DNA of 34,206 nucleotides from HO2-45-28 sp964574495. GTDB lineage: Bacteria > Patescibacteriota > Minisyncoccia > HO2-45-28. A program made the translations under genes and the position numbers. Below the pieces are notes generated by a model, which searched no databases, was not told the origin of the DNA, and saw nothing but the letters and a program-made list of their open reading frames with translations. The stretch's first letter is position 1; each line of letters begins with the position of its first letter. The stretch covers positions 1 through 34,206 of the forward strand of contig CAZNNT010000004.1 of assembly GCA_964574495.1 (NCBI GenBank), in the 5' to 3' direction. Below are positions 15,737 to 21,665 of the stretch, in pieces.

Positions 15737-17203
15737 ATCGGGGTTTTTCGGCGGCAGACCCTCATGCCGAAAATCCTTAAAACCTAGCCCGGAAAGGTCG
15801 GGCGTTTTAAATGCTCCGAATCCCGACCCCCGTCTTAAACGCAGCAGCGTGCCTTTACCCTTTTTTAAAAGCTCCAGTCTCTCGCCAAGTTCCTTGGCGC
15901 TTTTAGAGCCGGGCTCATAAGTTATCTTAAAAAAACGCAAGTCGCCAAAACCCTTCGGCGTTTTTTCCCTTACCACTATGTAAACCTCGCCTTTTTGAGA
16001 GTCCATAATGGCATGCTCCAGCAGCAAGTCGCGATCGGGTATAAACCTGCTGGCCCAGCCAAGAGCCGAGCGCGTTCCGAAATAGACAAAAATGGAAATC
16101 ATTATAACCATCGCGGTTACGAACAAATATGACGGCACGGTGAAGCGATTTTTGAAGATGAAAATGAGTAAAATCGCAAAAGTCGCTAATGCCGCGAAGA
16201 TTGTCCAGGAAATGCGCTCTAAATCCAGAATCTTATCCCAAATTTTAACCGCAAAAGGAACCGCAAGATTTTTGTCCAACTCATTGCTTGGATAAACAAC
16301 AACATCCAATGCGTCTTTTACCAACTCCACTCTTGCGGCCTGAAAAATGTGGGAATGTATCCTTGAATCCTCAAGATAGCTTGTAATGCTCCTGATAATG
16401 CCGACAACCGAATAACAGTATTCTTCGGGGCATCCGCTGTATTCTTTTAAAATCGGAGAGCCCGAGGCGCCGGCGGCAACCGCGGCTCTGCTTAAAGTCA
16501 TAACCGCTTGGCCATATTCAATCAGGCCTTTTGGCCCGATATTGGCTTCATAATTCTGTTCAAAAGTTACCGGAGATAAATATATGTCGGTGGGTGAAAA
16601 ACCGCTGCCGCCAGCCATAAAAAGATTGTCACCATATTTAAGGTCCGGCGACGAACCCAACACAAAATGCTCTTTCGGCAAATCTTTTGGATTTTTAGAC
16701 GTAAGAATCGCGAAATCCTGGCCGAGATCGTCATAGATAAGAAACTTAATCTCCAAACCGCGATAGATTTTGTCGCCGATACGGAAAATGATGTTCTGTT
16801 CTCTAATATCCGTTGATTTATATTCTATATCAAACTTAGACAGATCAATCTCGTACCTTTCAATAAATCCTCTTAAGAGACGCGGTATCTCGTGTTTAGA
16901 CGGAGGCGAAAGCGTGTGGCCCGAAGTCAAAATAACTTTCTTGCCGCGATGAACCGCGACAAACGCGCGTCCGAAGAAACTCGATTTCATTACGACCGTT
17001 TTTTTCGCGCTCGCTTCTTTAACGCCTTTAGGCGATACCTCAAAATTTATTTCCTTTATAACGGAGATGGTCCCCACGCGTTTTCTGACAAAATCCAAAC
17101 GGCTTTCACGCGGTTTTGTGGGCCCGCGTATAGCTTCGTAATGAACAGAAGGCGCGACAAACGAAAACAAAAACGCCAGAGTAACCAAAACAACCCTTTT
17201 CAT
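15728..17203 (-). CDS. Trypsin-like serine protease with two C-terminal membrane helices
   Basis: A 491-aa exported protein. A signal peptide or N-terminal helix (1-~20) is followed by a chymotrypsin-fold domain with a readable triad: His96 (ILTSGH), Asp163 (GQDFAIL) and Ser247 (GASGSP). A small pair of cysteines (C258, C263) lies after the nucleophile. Two strong helices follow at about 333-351 and 358-376, then a ~110-residue basic tail, so the protease domain is tethered to the membrane. The SD GGAGG lies nine bases before the ATG. It converges on the MotA/ExbB-like pair and shares their terminator. It is more distant from the next two protease genes than they are from each other and lacks their conserved leader RNA. 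Substrate unknown. Confidence 0.8.
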   Translation of the reverse strand: MKRVVLVTLAFLFSFVAPSVHYEAIRGPTKPRESRLDFVRKRVGTISVIKEINFEVSPKGVKEASAKKTVVMKSSFFGRAFVAVHRGKKVILTSGHTLSPPSKHEIPRLLRGFIERYEIDLSKFDIEYKSTDIREQNIIFRIGDKIYRGLEIKFLIYDDLGQDFAILTSKNPKDLPKEHFVLGSSPDLKYGDNLFMAGGSGFSPTDIYLSPVTFEQNYEANIGPKGLIEYGQAVMTLSRAAVAAGASGSPILKEYSGCPEEYCYSVVGIIRSITSYLEDSRIHSHIFQAARVELVKDALDVVVYPSNELDKNLAVPFAVKIWDKILDLERISWTIFAALATFAILLIFIFKNRFTVPSYLFVTAMVIMISIFVYFGTRSALGWASRFIPDRDLLLEHAIMDSQKGEVYIVVREKTPKGFGDLRFFKITYEPGSKSAKELGERLELLKKGKGTLLRLRRGSGFGAFKTPDLSGLGFKDFRHEGLPPKNPDKK

Positions 17204-17314
17204 CTCCAGCTCCCTCCGTAAACGGACGGAATTTCAACGAGCCCTTCTTCTTATCTAAACCTAGTAAATAAACGTGGCGGAGGCAAGGGAGTCGGCGTAA
17301 TCTCTAAAAATGAT

Positions 17315-17355
17315 AAAAACCCGCCATCCGTTATATTCCTATAACGATTAGCGGG
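17315..17355 (-). terminator. Terminator of the 278-aa trypsin-like gene
   Basis: A 16-position stem with one mismatch and a few G-U pairs (17320-17335 with 17340-17355) has a four-base loop and is followed on the minus strand by TTTTT. It lies 16 nt past the stop at 17371. Confidence 0.85.
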
Positions 17356-17370
17356 GCTGGATTCAAAAAA

Positions 17371-18207
17371 TTATTTTGGAGGAATAAAAAATCTTTTTAT
17401 TTCATCCGAGCACTTTATGCATTTATCCATAATTTCGCGTCCAATCGCGTTAATTTTCAGCATTCCGCCGATACGGCTAAGGTATCTGCCGAATGGGTCC
17501 ATAAGTACATATTGCGCGAGGCCTACCAGCACAAACTCGCCGCCTTTTATGGCCACAACCGGCCCGCCACTGTCGCCCGGATATATGCCGTTAGAAATCC
17601 GCGCGATATCTTTATTTTCAGACGCGGTCAAAGATGACACGATGCCCTCACGGACATTAAGACCGCTTGAAGACGGATCGCCCACCATATAAACGAAATT
17701 ACCAAGGCCTAAATTATCGCTATTGCCGATAGTGAACGGAAAAAATGGGATTTTTAAATTCGGGGGCATTTCAAAAAGAGCTACCTCGACATATTGGCCC
17801 TCTTTCACATAAAGCGGCTTTAGTTTGTACTCCCGATTTTGCGTCACAATAAAACTTTCCTCGGATAATTTTTCGGAAGGAACATTGACCGGACCGAACG
17901 GCGTCATAACCTGCAGAGGCGGATGCTGAACGACATGGGCCAAGGTCAGCAAAAATCGTCCTTCCATAACCGGCAGTCCCCGGCCTTCAAAAATACGAGT
18001 TGTGGTTAGTGGGCTGTTTGGCGGCCTGTCGCCGAGAAATTTAAAAACGGTCTTGGTCCTTACTTTGACGGTTGCCAAAACGACCTTTTGAAGTTTGTCC
18101 GCCAAATCACGAACAAGAAAATTATTGCTGTCATAATAGGACTCCGCTCCGACTGGCGTGCTGACGAAAAACGCCAAAAAAACTAGCGCGAAAAAAATCT
18201 TTTTCAT
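17371..18207 (-). CDS. Exported trypsin-like protein, catalytic Asp replaced by Glu
   Basis: A 278-aa secreted protein with signal peptide 1-21 (MKKIFFALVFLAFFVSTPVGA). The trypsin-like domain has His91 (TLAHVV) and Ser213 (PGDSGGPV). The aspartate position reads YVEVALFEMP, with Glu141 where the paralogue next door has KDVALF, so the triad is His-Glu-Ser and activity may be altered. The segment YYDSNNFLV just after the signal peptide is shared with the paralogue (HYDNNTFLV). I start at the ATG 18205-18207 and not at an upstream in-frame start at 18261, because AAGGAGGGG lies directly before it and the signal peptide begins there. The gene has its own consensus promoter, a 135-nt structured leader and a terminator. 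Confidence 0.82.
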   Translation of the reverse strand: MKKIFFALVFLAFFVSTPVGAESYYDSNNFLVRDLADKLQKVVLATVKVRTKTVFKFLGDRPPNSPLTTTRIFEGRGLPVMEGRFLLTLAHVVQHPPLQVMTPFGPVNVPSEKLSEESFIVTQNREYKLKPLYVKEGQYVEVALFEMPPNLKIPFFPFTIGNSDNLGLGNFVYMVGDPSSSGLNVREGIVSSLTASENKDIARISNGIYPGDSGGPVVAIKGGEFVLVGLAQYVLMDPFGRYLSRIGGMLKINAIGREIMDKCIKCSDEIKRFFIPPK

Positions 18208-18260
18208 TTTCCCCTCCTTTTTGTTAAAGAGCGATTGGGGGAAACCGGCCGCATAAACCA

Positions 18261-18328
18261 AAACTCCGGCGCCAACTCAAATTCCCGCGCTTAGGAATAG
18301 AGTCGTCGCCGGAGTTTCCGGTTTGCCC
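18261..18328 (-). promoter_or_regulatory. Structured 5' leader RNA, copy A
   Basis: The leader of the 278-aa protease gene starts ~15 nt after the predicted transcription start with GGGCAAACCGG and then folds into a long hairpin. The outer arms are a perfect 11-bp AAACTCCGGCG / CGCCGGAGTTT pair (complements of 18307-18317 and 18261-18271), with inner pairing CGACTC/GAGTTG and ATTCC/GGAAT. The 20-nt core CGGCGACGACTCTATTCCTA is identical in copy B. The arms differ from copy B but remain paired, which is evidence for conserved RNA structure. Confidence 0.75.
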
Positions 18329-18348
18329 TTTTCTTTTTTGCTTCTTCC

Positions 18349-18377
18349 ATCATATAAACCGGGCAAAAAAGAGTCAA
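18349..18377 (-). promoter_or_regulatory. Consensus promoter of the 278-aa protease gene
   Basis: Minus strand: TTGACT (complement of 18372-18377), 17-nt spacer, TATGAT (complement of 18349-18354). The predicted start is near 18342, giving a ~135-nt leader. Confidence 0.8.
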
Positions 18378-18424
18378 TCCCGTTAGAAAGTCCTCAATAT
18401 ACGGCAATAAACAAGACAATAAAC

Positions 18425-18450
18425 ACGCCCCCGATGACCATCGGGGGCGT
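18425..18450 (-). terminator. Hairpin terminator of the lipoprotein protease gene
   Basis: A perfect 12-bp stem ACGCCCCCGATG / CATCGGGGGCGT (18425-18436 with 18439-18450) has a 2-nt spacer. It lies 30 nt past the stop; the T-tract after it on the minus strand is imperfect (GTTTATTGTCTTG). A second GC hairpin lies directly after the stop. Confidence 0.65.
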
Positions 18451-18480
18451 TAATGCAATGCGCGCTTTATTTTGCGCGGC

Positions 18481-19347
18481 CTATTCATTTTTTAAAGACA
18501 TTCCGAATTCCGGCGCCTTTTCCTTCAAAAGCCGGGTCACCACATTGATTCCGATAACCCAACCAAGGCGCTGTGAAGCCGTGAACGAACCCTGCGCGAG
18601 ACCCACCAACTCGGGGTTGCCGTCCCGGATGGCAATGACCGGTGCGCCCGAGTCGCCGGGGTTAAGGCCATTGGAGACCATAAAGGCGTTCTGGGCGACA
18701 GAGTTCACTAAAGAAACGGCCTTGGGCGTTTTTAGCGAACTCACGATCCCCTCGCGCACATTGATCCCGAAATTCATGGGGTTCCCGATGAGATAGACGA
18801 AATTCCCCACCCGGAGGTCGTCGCTGTTGCCGATGCGATACGGGAAGGATTTCAATTTAAGTCCTTCCGGGATGCGAAAAAGCGCCACATCCTTTTCTTC
18901 ATCAACCACCATCCGCTCAAGCGCGTAACTCCGGCCTCCATACTCCAGGTAGGTCCGCTCGTCCATTTTCATGACCTTGAACGCCATGTCCTTGTATGGC
19001 GTGGCGGAGGCCTTTTCTACGGAAACGACATGCTCCACCGTCAACAGATACTTCCCGAATAGCGCAATGCCCGTTCCCTTTATGCTTCGTTCCCAAACTT
19101 TCAATCCCCCCTCAAGCTTGAATCTCAATACCGTGCGGATCGGGTATAACGACTCCATAGCCCGGTCCAAATTCATGCGCTGCGGATTGACCAGGAAAGT
19201 GTTGTTGTCATAATGCCCGTCGCGCGCCAGCGCTAATACGGAAGCGCTTGAAATCGCGGATGCGGGCGAAGTTGGGGGCGAAATGCCGCCTGACACGCAC
19301 CCGGTAATGAAAAACGCGACAAACGCAAAGACCGTGATTCTTTTCAT
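18481..19347 (-). CDS. Trypsin-like serine protease, predicted lipoprotein
   Basis: A 288-aa protein with an N-terminal signal ending in the lipobox ITGC (Cys17), so it is predicted to be lipid-anchored on the outer face. The triad is complete: His106 (TVEHVV), Asp153 (KDVALF) and Ser233 (PGDSGAPV). It is a close paralogue of the 278-aa neighbour: shared HYDNNTFLV-type segment, FPYRIGNSDDLRVGNFVYLIG against FPFTIGNSDNLGLGNFVYMVG, and NVREGIVSSL in both. These loops also resemble HtrA/DegP proteases, but no PDZ domain is present. AAGGAG lies seven bases before the ATG. It has its own consensus promoter and a ~134-nt leader with structured copy B, so it is probably regulated together with its paralogue. 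Confidence 0.88.
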   Translation of the reverse strand: MKRITVFAFVAFFITGCVSGGISPPTSPASAISSASVLALARDGHYDNNTFLVNPQRMNLDRAMESLYPIRTVLRFKLEGGLKVWERSIKGTGIALFGKYLLTVEHVVSVEKASATPYKDMAFKVMKMDERTYLEYGGRSYALERMVVDEEKDVALFRIPEGLKLKSFPYRIGNSDDLRVGNFVYLIGNPMNFGINVREGIVSSLKTPKAVSLVNSVAQNAFMVSNGLNPGDSGAPVIAIRDGNPELVGLAQGSFTASQRLGWVIGINVVTRLLKEKAPEFGMSLKNE

Positions 19348-19395
19348 CTCTTTGCTCCTTTCTCAAAGAACGGGGTTTATCCGTTCGGGGTAAAC

Positions 19396-19470
19396 AAAAA
19401 ACCGGATCCCGCGAACGACTAAATTCCTAAGCTAGGAATAGAGTCGTCGCCGAAATCCGGCTTGCCCTTT
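19396..19470 (-). promoter_or_regulatory. Structured 5' leader RNA, copy B, ending in a terminator-like U-run
   Basis: The leader of the lipoprotein protease starts with GGGCAAGCCGG and contains the same 20-nt core as copy A. A long hairpin spans 19402-19460: outer CCGGAT/ATCCGG, inner ACGACT/AGTCGT and ATTCCTA/TAGGAAT. It is followed on the minus strand by TTTTTT (complement of 19396-19401). This looks like an intrinsic terminator about 20-80 nt after the transcription start, as in an attenuator or riboswitch expression platform. Confidence 0.75.
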
Positions 19471-19487
19471 TCTTTCCACTTTTACCC

Positions 19488-19515
19488 ATTATACTCCTTT
19501 GGCTAAATTTGTCAA
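19488..19515 (-). promoter_or_regulatory. Consensus promoter of the lipoprotein protease gene
   Basis: Minus strand: TTGACA (complement of 19510-19515), 16-nt spacer, TATAAT (complement of 19488-19493). This is the best sigma70 promoter in the window; the predicted start is near 19481. Confidence 0.85.
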
Positions 19516-19607
19516 GAGCTTTCTTTTAGCCGGTTTTTCGTGTTTTTATTTTAGCATTTGACCCCATTGACCCCAAAAACCGCATAAGCAAGAGGTGTTT
19601 TTACGGG

Positions 19608-19826
19608 TTATATTCCGTTTTTTCTCAAACAAAGTTTATAAACAAATTCGTAAACTTTGTCTTGGTCTGAAGACGCTTCGGCGGCTCTTTTTAAGGCCTC
19701 CGCACTACATTCTTTTATGATTTGGCGCGGTTGCCACTCAAACCAATAAAAAGCGTCGGCAATAAAAATAATTATTACGACTAACAATCCAATTTTAAAC
19801 CAATTTTCTTTTATCCAGTTTTTCAT
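19608..19826 (-). CDS. Small single-pass membrane protein with two cysteines
   Basis: A 72-aa protein with a basic/aromatic start (MKNWIKENWFK), one membrane helix at about 11-28, then a ~44-residue amphipathic helical tail with two cysteines (C40 and C66) that could pair. The pattern 'KNWIKENWFKIGLL' followed by 'QPRQIIKEC' is one I associate with small conserved membrane proteins of Patescibacteria; I cannot name a function. The ATG at 19824-19826 has no strong SD. It lies downstream of, and on the same strand as, the 249-aa helical protein with a 17-nt gap, so the two may be co-transcribed. Confidence 0.65.
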   Translation of the reverse strand: MKNWIKENWFKIGLLVVIIIFIADAFYWFEWQPRQIIKECSAEALKRAAEASSDQDKVYEFVYKLCLRKNGI

Positions 19827-19843
19827 GTTTTTGTTTTATGCTT

Positions 19844-20593
19844 CTACTTCCCCATTCGAGATGTTTCTCGAAGGTGTGCTTTTAAATCAAAAATGTTTCC
19901 GTCGTGGTTATTAAGAATGGCAAAAATATATCCGAAACGCGCTGCAAAAAATTGTTTTCCCATCTTTAAACCCACACTGTTATGAACAGCTTGTTGTAAA
20001 TGCTTATTTCTACTTAAATTGATAGTATTTTCATAAACTCGCTTAATCTTACTCATATCTAACAAAATGCCATCAGGAACAGGTATTTCCCCTGACAACA
20101 CTTGAGCAAAAAACTTTGTTTTGACCAAATCTGGGTCAGATATCGATATTTCATGCACATGTGTACGTCTTAATCTGTCGTTAATCTTTTTAAAGTTTTT
20201 ATCAACGTTTTTCTTTAAATGATCAAGGGCATCTTCAATGTCTTTAATATTCAACACACTATAGTAAGTCAGATCTTCTTTGAGGCAGTTAACAATATTG
20301 TGAATCCTTTCGCGCAGTATATAAAACTCTTGAATATAAGATCTAAGGTGATGTTCGACAGCTTCTGCCTCAGAAATTCCAGATTTTTCTGGAGGGATGA
20401 AATCCGCAAAGTATTTTTCATATCTACACAAGCGATCAAAAACAGAAAACACCTCAACAACTTTAGCTAAGTATTTATCGGCGAGTTCCTCTATTTTGTT
20501 TGATGGAAGTTGTTTGTGTGTAAAAAGATCAAGTGGGAAATGATTTAAAAAGTATTTAGCCACTAACGCAGCTTGGTCGTTTGAGTTTTGCAT
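19844..20593 (-). CDS. Helical protein of unknown function (possible HEPN-like)
   Basis: A 249-aa, mostly alpha-helical, soluble protein that I do not recognise. The central part has long amphipathic helices with the motif YILRERIHNIVNCL (R...H) and later RLRRTHVHEIS. These loosely resemble the R-x(3-6)-H signature of HEPN ribonuclease or Cthe_2314-like domains, but spacing and context are not decisive. Composition is more AT-rich than the neighbouring operons, and it sits next to a toxin-antitoxin pair, both of which suggest acquired accessory DNA. The start is the ATG at 20591-20593 without a clear SD. There is no signal peptide or membrane helix. Confidence 0.6.
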   Translation of the reverse strand: MQNSNDQAALVAKYFLNHFPLDLFTHKQLPSNKIEELADKYLAKVVEVFSVFDRLCRYEKYFADFIPPEKSGISEAEAVEHHLRSYIQEFYILRERIHNIVNCLKEDLTYYSVLNIKDIEDALDHLKKNVDKNFKKINDRLRRTHVHEISISDPDLVKTKFFAQVLSGEIPVPDGILLDMSKIKRVYENTINLSRNKHLQQAVHNSVGLKMGKQFFAARFGYIFAILNNHDGNIFDLKAHLRETSRMGK

Positions 20594-20658
20594 AAATAAT
20601 ACAAAAATCCTAGCACAAAATTACTCTTTTTGCGAGCGGGGATTTAGGTGGGAATTTT

Positions 20659-21096
20659 TTAGTTATTTGGGCCGATGTCGGACAAATTGACCATGTACGT
20701 TTTTATGAATTTCTCAATTGCGCTGACGGCCTCGGCTTTATATTTCGGGCCGCTTTCGGCCACCCATTTCGCGAAATTATAAAATTCAATGTCGTCAACT
20801 TTAATCCATTTGTTATTTTTATAAAGAAAAGTCATTAATGCCGTCATGGCTATTCTTTTGTTGCCGTTCTTAAAAGGATGATTTTTAATCATTAAGTAAA
20901 AAAGAATTGAGGCCTTGCCAATCAGGCCCTTGTAAGCGCTTTTTCCGCCGAACGAATGGAACGGCATAGCCAAGCAGCTTTCAAGAATATTCGGGAAGCG
21001 GGTGCCAAAATCGGGAATCGGCTCGTTCCACTTCATCCATTCACGGGCAAGTTTATGCGCCACATATTCAACTTCTTGCGCGGTTAGCCCCCTCAT
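20659..21096 (-). CDS. doc: Doc/Fic-fold toxin (death-on-curing family)
   Basis: A 145-aa Fic-fold protein. The active-site loop is HPFKNGNKR (73-81), the Doc-type version with Lys instead of the Gly-Arg of AMPylating Fic enzymes. In phage P1 the Doc protein phosphorylates EF-Tu and stops translation. The N-terminus (LTAQEVEYVAHKL) matches the Doc start, and the helix after the loop (IAMTALMTFLYKNN) is typical. All motif residues are intact, so the toxin should be active. It overlaps the antitoxin stop by four bases (ATGA), so toxin synthesis is coupled to antitoxin translation. The target by analogy is EF-Tu; no tuf gene is in this window. Confidence 0.9.
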   Translation of the reverse strand: MRGLTAQEVEYVAHKLAREWMKWNEPIPDFGTRFPNILESCLAMPFHSFGGKSAYKGLIGKASILFYLMIKNHPFKNGNKRIAMTALMTFLYKNNKWIKVDDIEFYNFAKWVAESGPKYKAEAVSAIEKFIKTYMVNLSDIGPNN

Positions 21097-21347
21097 TCTT
21101 TTCCAAGCAAACGCAAGGTCTCGCCGTATTCTTTGACGGTCTTTCTGATGGCTTTATCAATAAGCTCCTTTTTTAAGGCAGTAAGCTCTCCACCGGCCTC
21201 AATGGGCAGATCCTCTCGGCCTACGGCGTAATTCTTGCCCATTTTTTTGGCTTTTATCTCGCCGGACATGATTTTCTTTAGTACGGCTTGACGGCTTACA
21301 CCCAGGGTTTTAGCCACCTCGATGGTGGAAAGGGTCTTTTTGTCCAT
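21093..21347 (-). CDS. HTH antitoxin of the Doc module
   Basis: An 84-aa protein with an excisionase/MerR-like helix-turn-helix at residues ~5-45 (STIEVAKTLGVSRQAVLKKIMSGEIKAKK) and a C-terminal helical tail (ELIDKAIRKTVKEYGETLRLLG) suited to clamp the Fic fold. The start is set at ATG 21345-21347; an upstream in-frame TTG at 21356 lies within the -10 box. The predicted transcription start is only about two bases before this ATG, so the mRNA is probably leaderless. The promoter overlaps an inverted repeat, consistent with autorepression. It is the first gene of the two-gene operon. Confidence 0.88.
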   Translation of the reverse strand: MDKKTLSTIEVAKTLGVSRQAVLKKIMSGEIKAKKMGKNYAVGREDLPIEAGGELTALKKELIDKAIRKTVKEYGETLRLLGKE

Positions 21348-21355
21348 ATAAATCA

Positions 21356-21393
21356 ATGATATTTTATGACAACCAAAAAGTCAACGGTTGTCA
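21356..21393 (-). promoter_or_regulatory. Promoter and putative operator of the toxin-antitoxin operon
   Basis: Minus strand: TTGACT (complement of 21379-21384), 17-nt spacer, TATCAT (complement of 21356-21361). A perfect inverted repeat TGACAACC / GGTTGTCA (21367-21374 and 21386-21393, 11-nt spacer) covers the -35 and spacer, a good site for the HTH antitoxin dimer. Confidence 0.75.
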
Positions 21394-21455
21394 TATTTCA
21401 ATAATAACGGCAAAAGTTTTAACGCAAAATTACACTGTTTGCGAATGGTCAAGAA

Positions 21456-21566
21456 TCACACCGGCAAATCTTCCACATCTTTTGAAAGCTCAAAATCCTC
21501 TTCCAATAACTCTTCTGAAACCAGATCGTCTTTCTTTTCGTCGTCTTGATAAGTTTTGTTAGTCAT
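21456..21566 (-). CDS. Very short acidic protein
   Basis: A 36-aa frame from ATG 21564-21566 to TGA at 21456. The sequence is strongly acidic, with the core KKDDLVSEELLEEDFELSK and the end VEDLPV. It is too short for most gene callers. In favour: codon use resembles the neighbours, and it occupies a gap with no other reading frame. Against: no SD, and length alone is weak evidence. It lies 63 nt before the toxin-antitoxin promoter inverted repeat on the same strand. I recall similar acidic micro-proteins near small operons in Patescibacteria, but cannot confirm it here. Confidence 0.4.
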   Translation of the reverse strand: MTNKTYQDDEKKDDLVSEELLEEDFELSKDVEDLPV

Positions 21567-21572
21567 GTTTTT

Positions 21573-21664
21573 AATAACCAAGATACAATAACCAATAACC
21601 AAATAAATTCAAATAATCAATAACCAAAAATTATCTGCTTTTATCAATACTTGATTATTGGTTA
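21573..21664. repeat. Period-7 AT-rich repeat and inverted repeat downstream of fusA
   Basis: From 21573 the sequence runs in heptamers (AATAACC, AAGATAC, AATAACC, AATAACC, AAATAAA, TTCAAAT, AATCAAT, AACCAAA). Its end is complementary, with about two mismatches, to the TTGATTATTGGTTATTT tract at 21650-21666 that reaches the fusA stop codon, so the transcript could fold into an AT-rich hairpin there. Confidence 0.7.
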
Positions 21665-21665
21665 T

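Noticed and set aside
18300..18328. Cyclic di-GMP-I (GEMM) riboswitch in the protease leaders, because of GGGCAAACC...GG.GACG
   Set aside because: Only the first ~25 nt resemble it. The downstream GCAAAGCC segment and the second docking hairpin are missing, so I leave the class unnamed.
21356..21562. 68-aa plus-strand frame upstream of the antitoxin
   Set aside because: No SD, overlaps the antitoxin promoter/operator and the acidic micro-ORF; product looks random.
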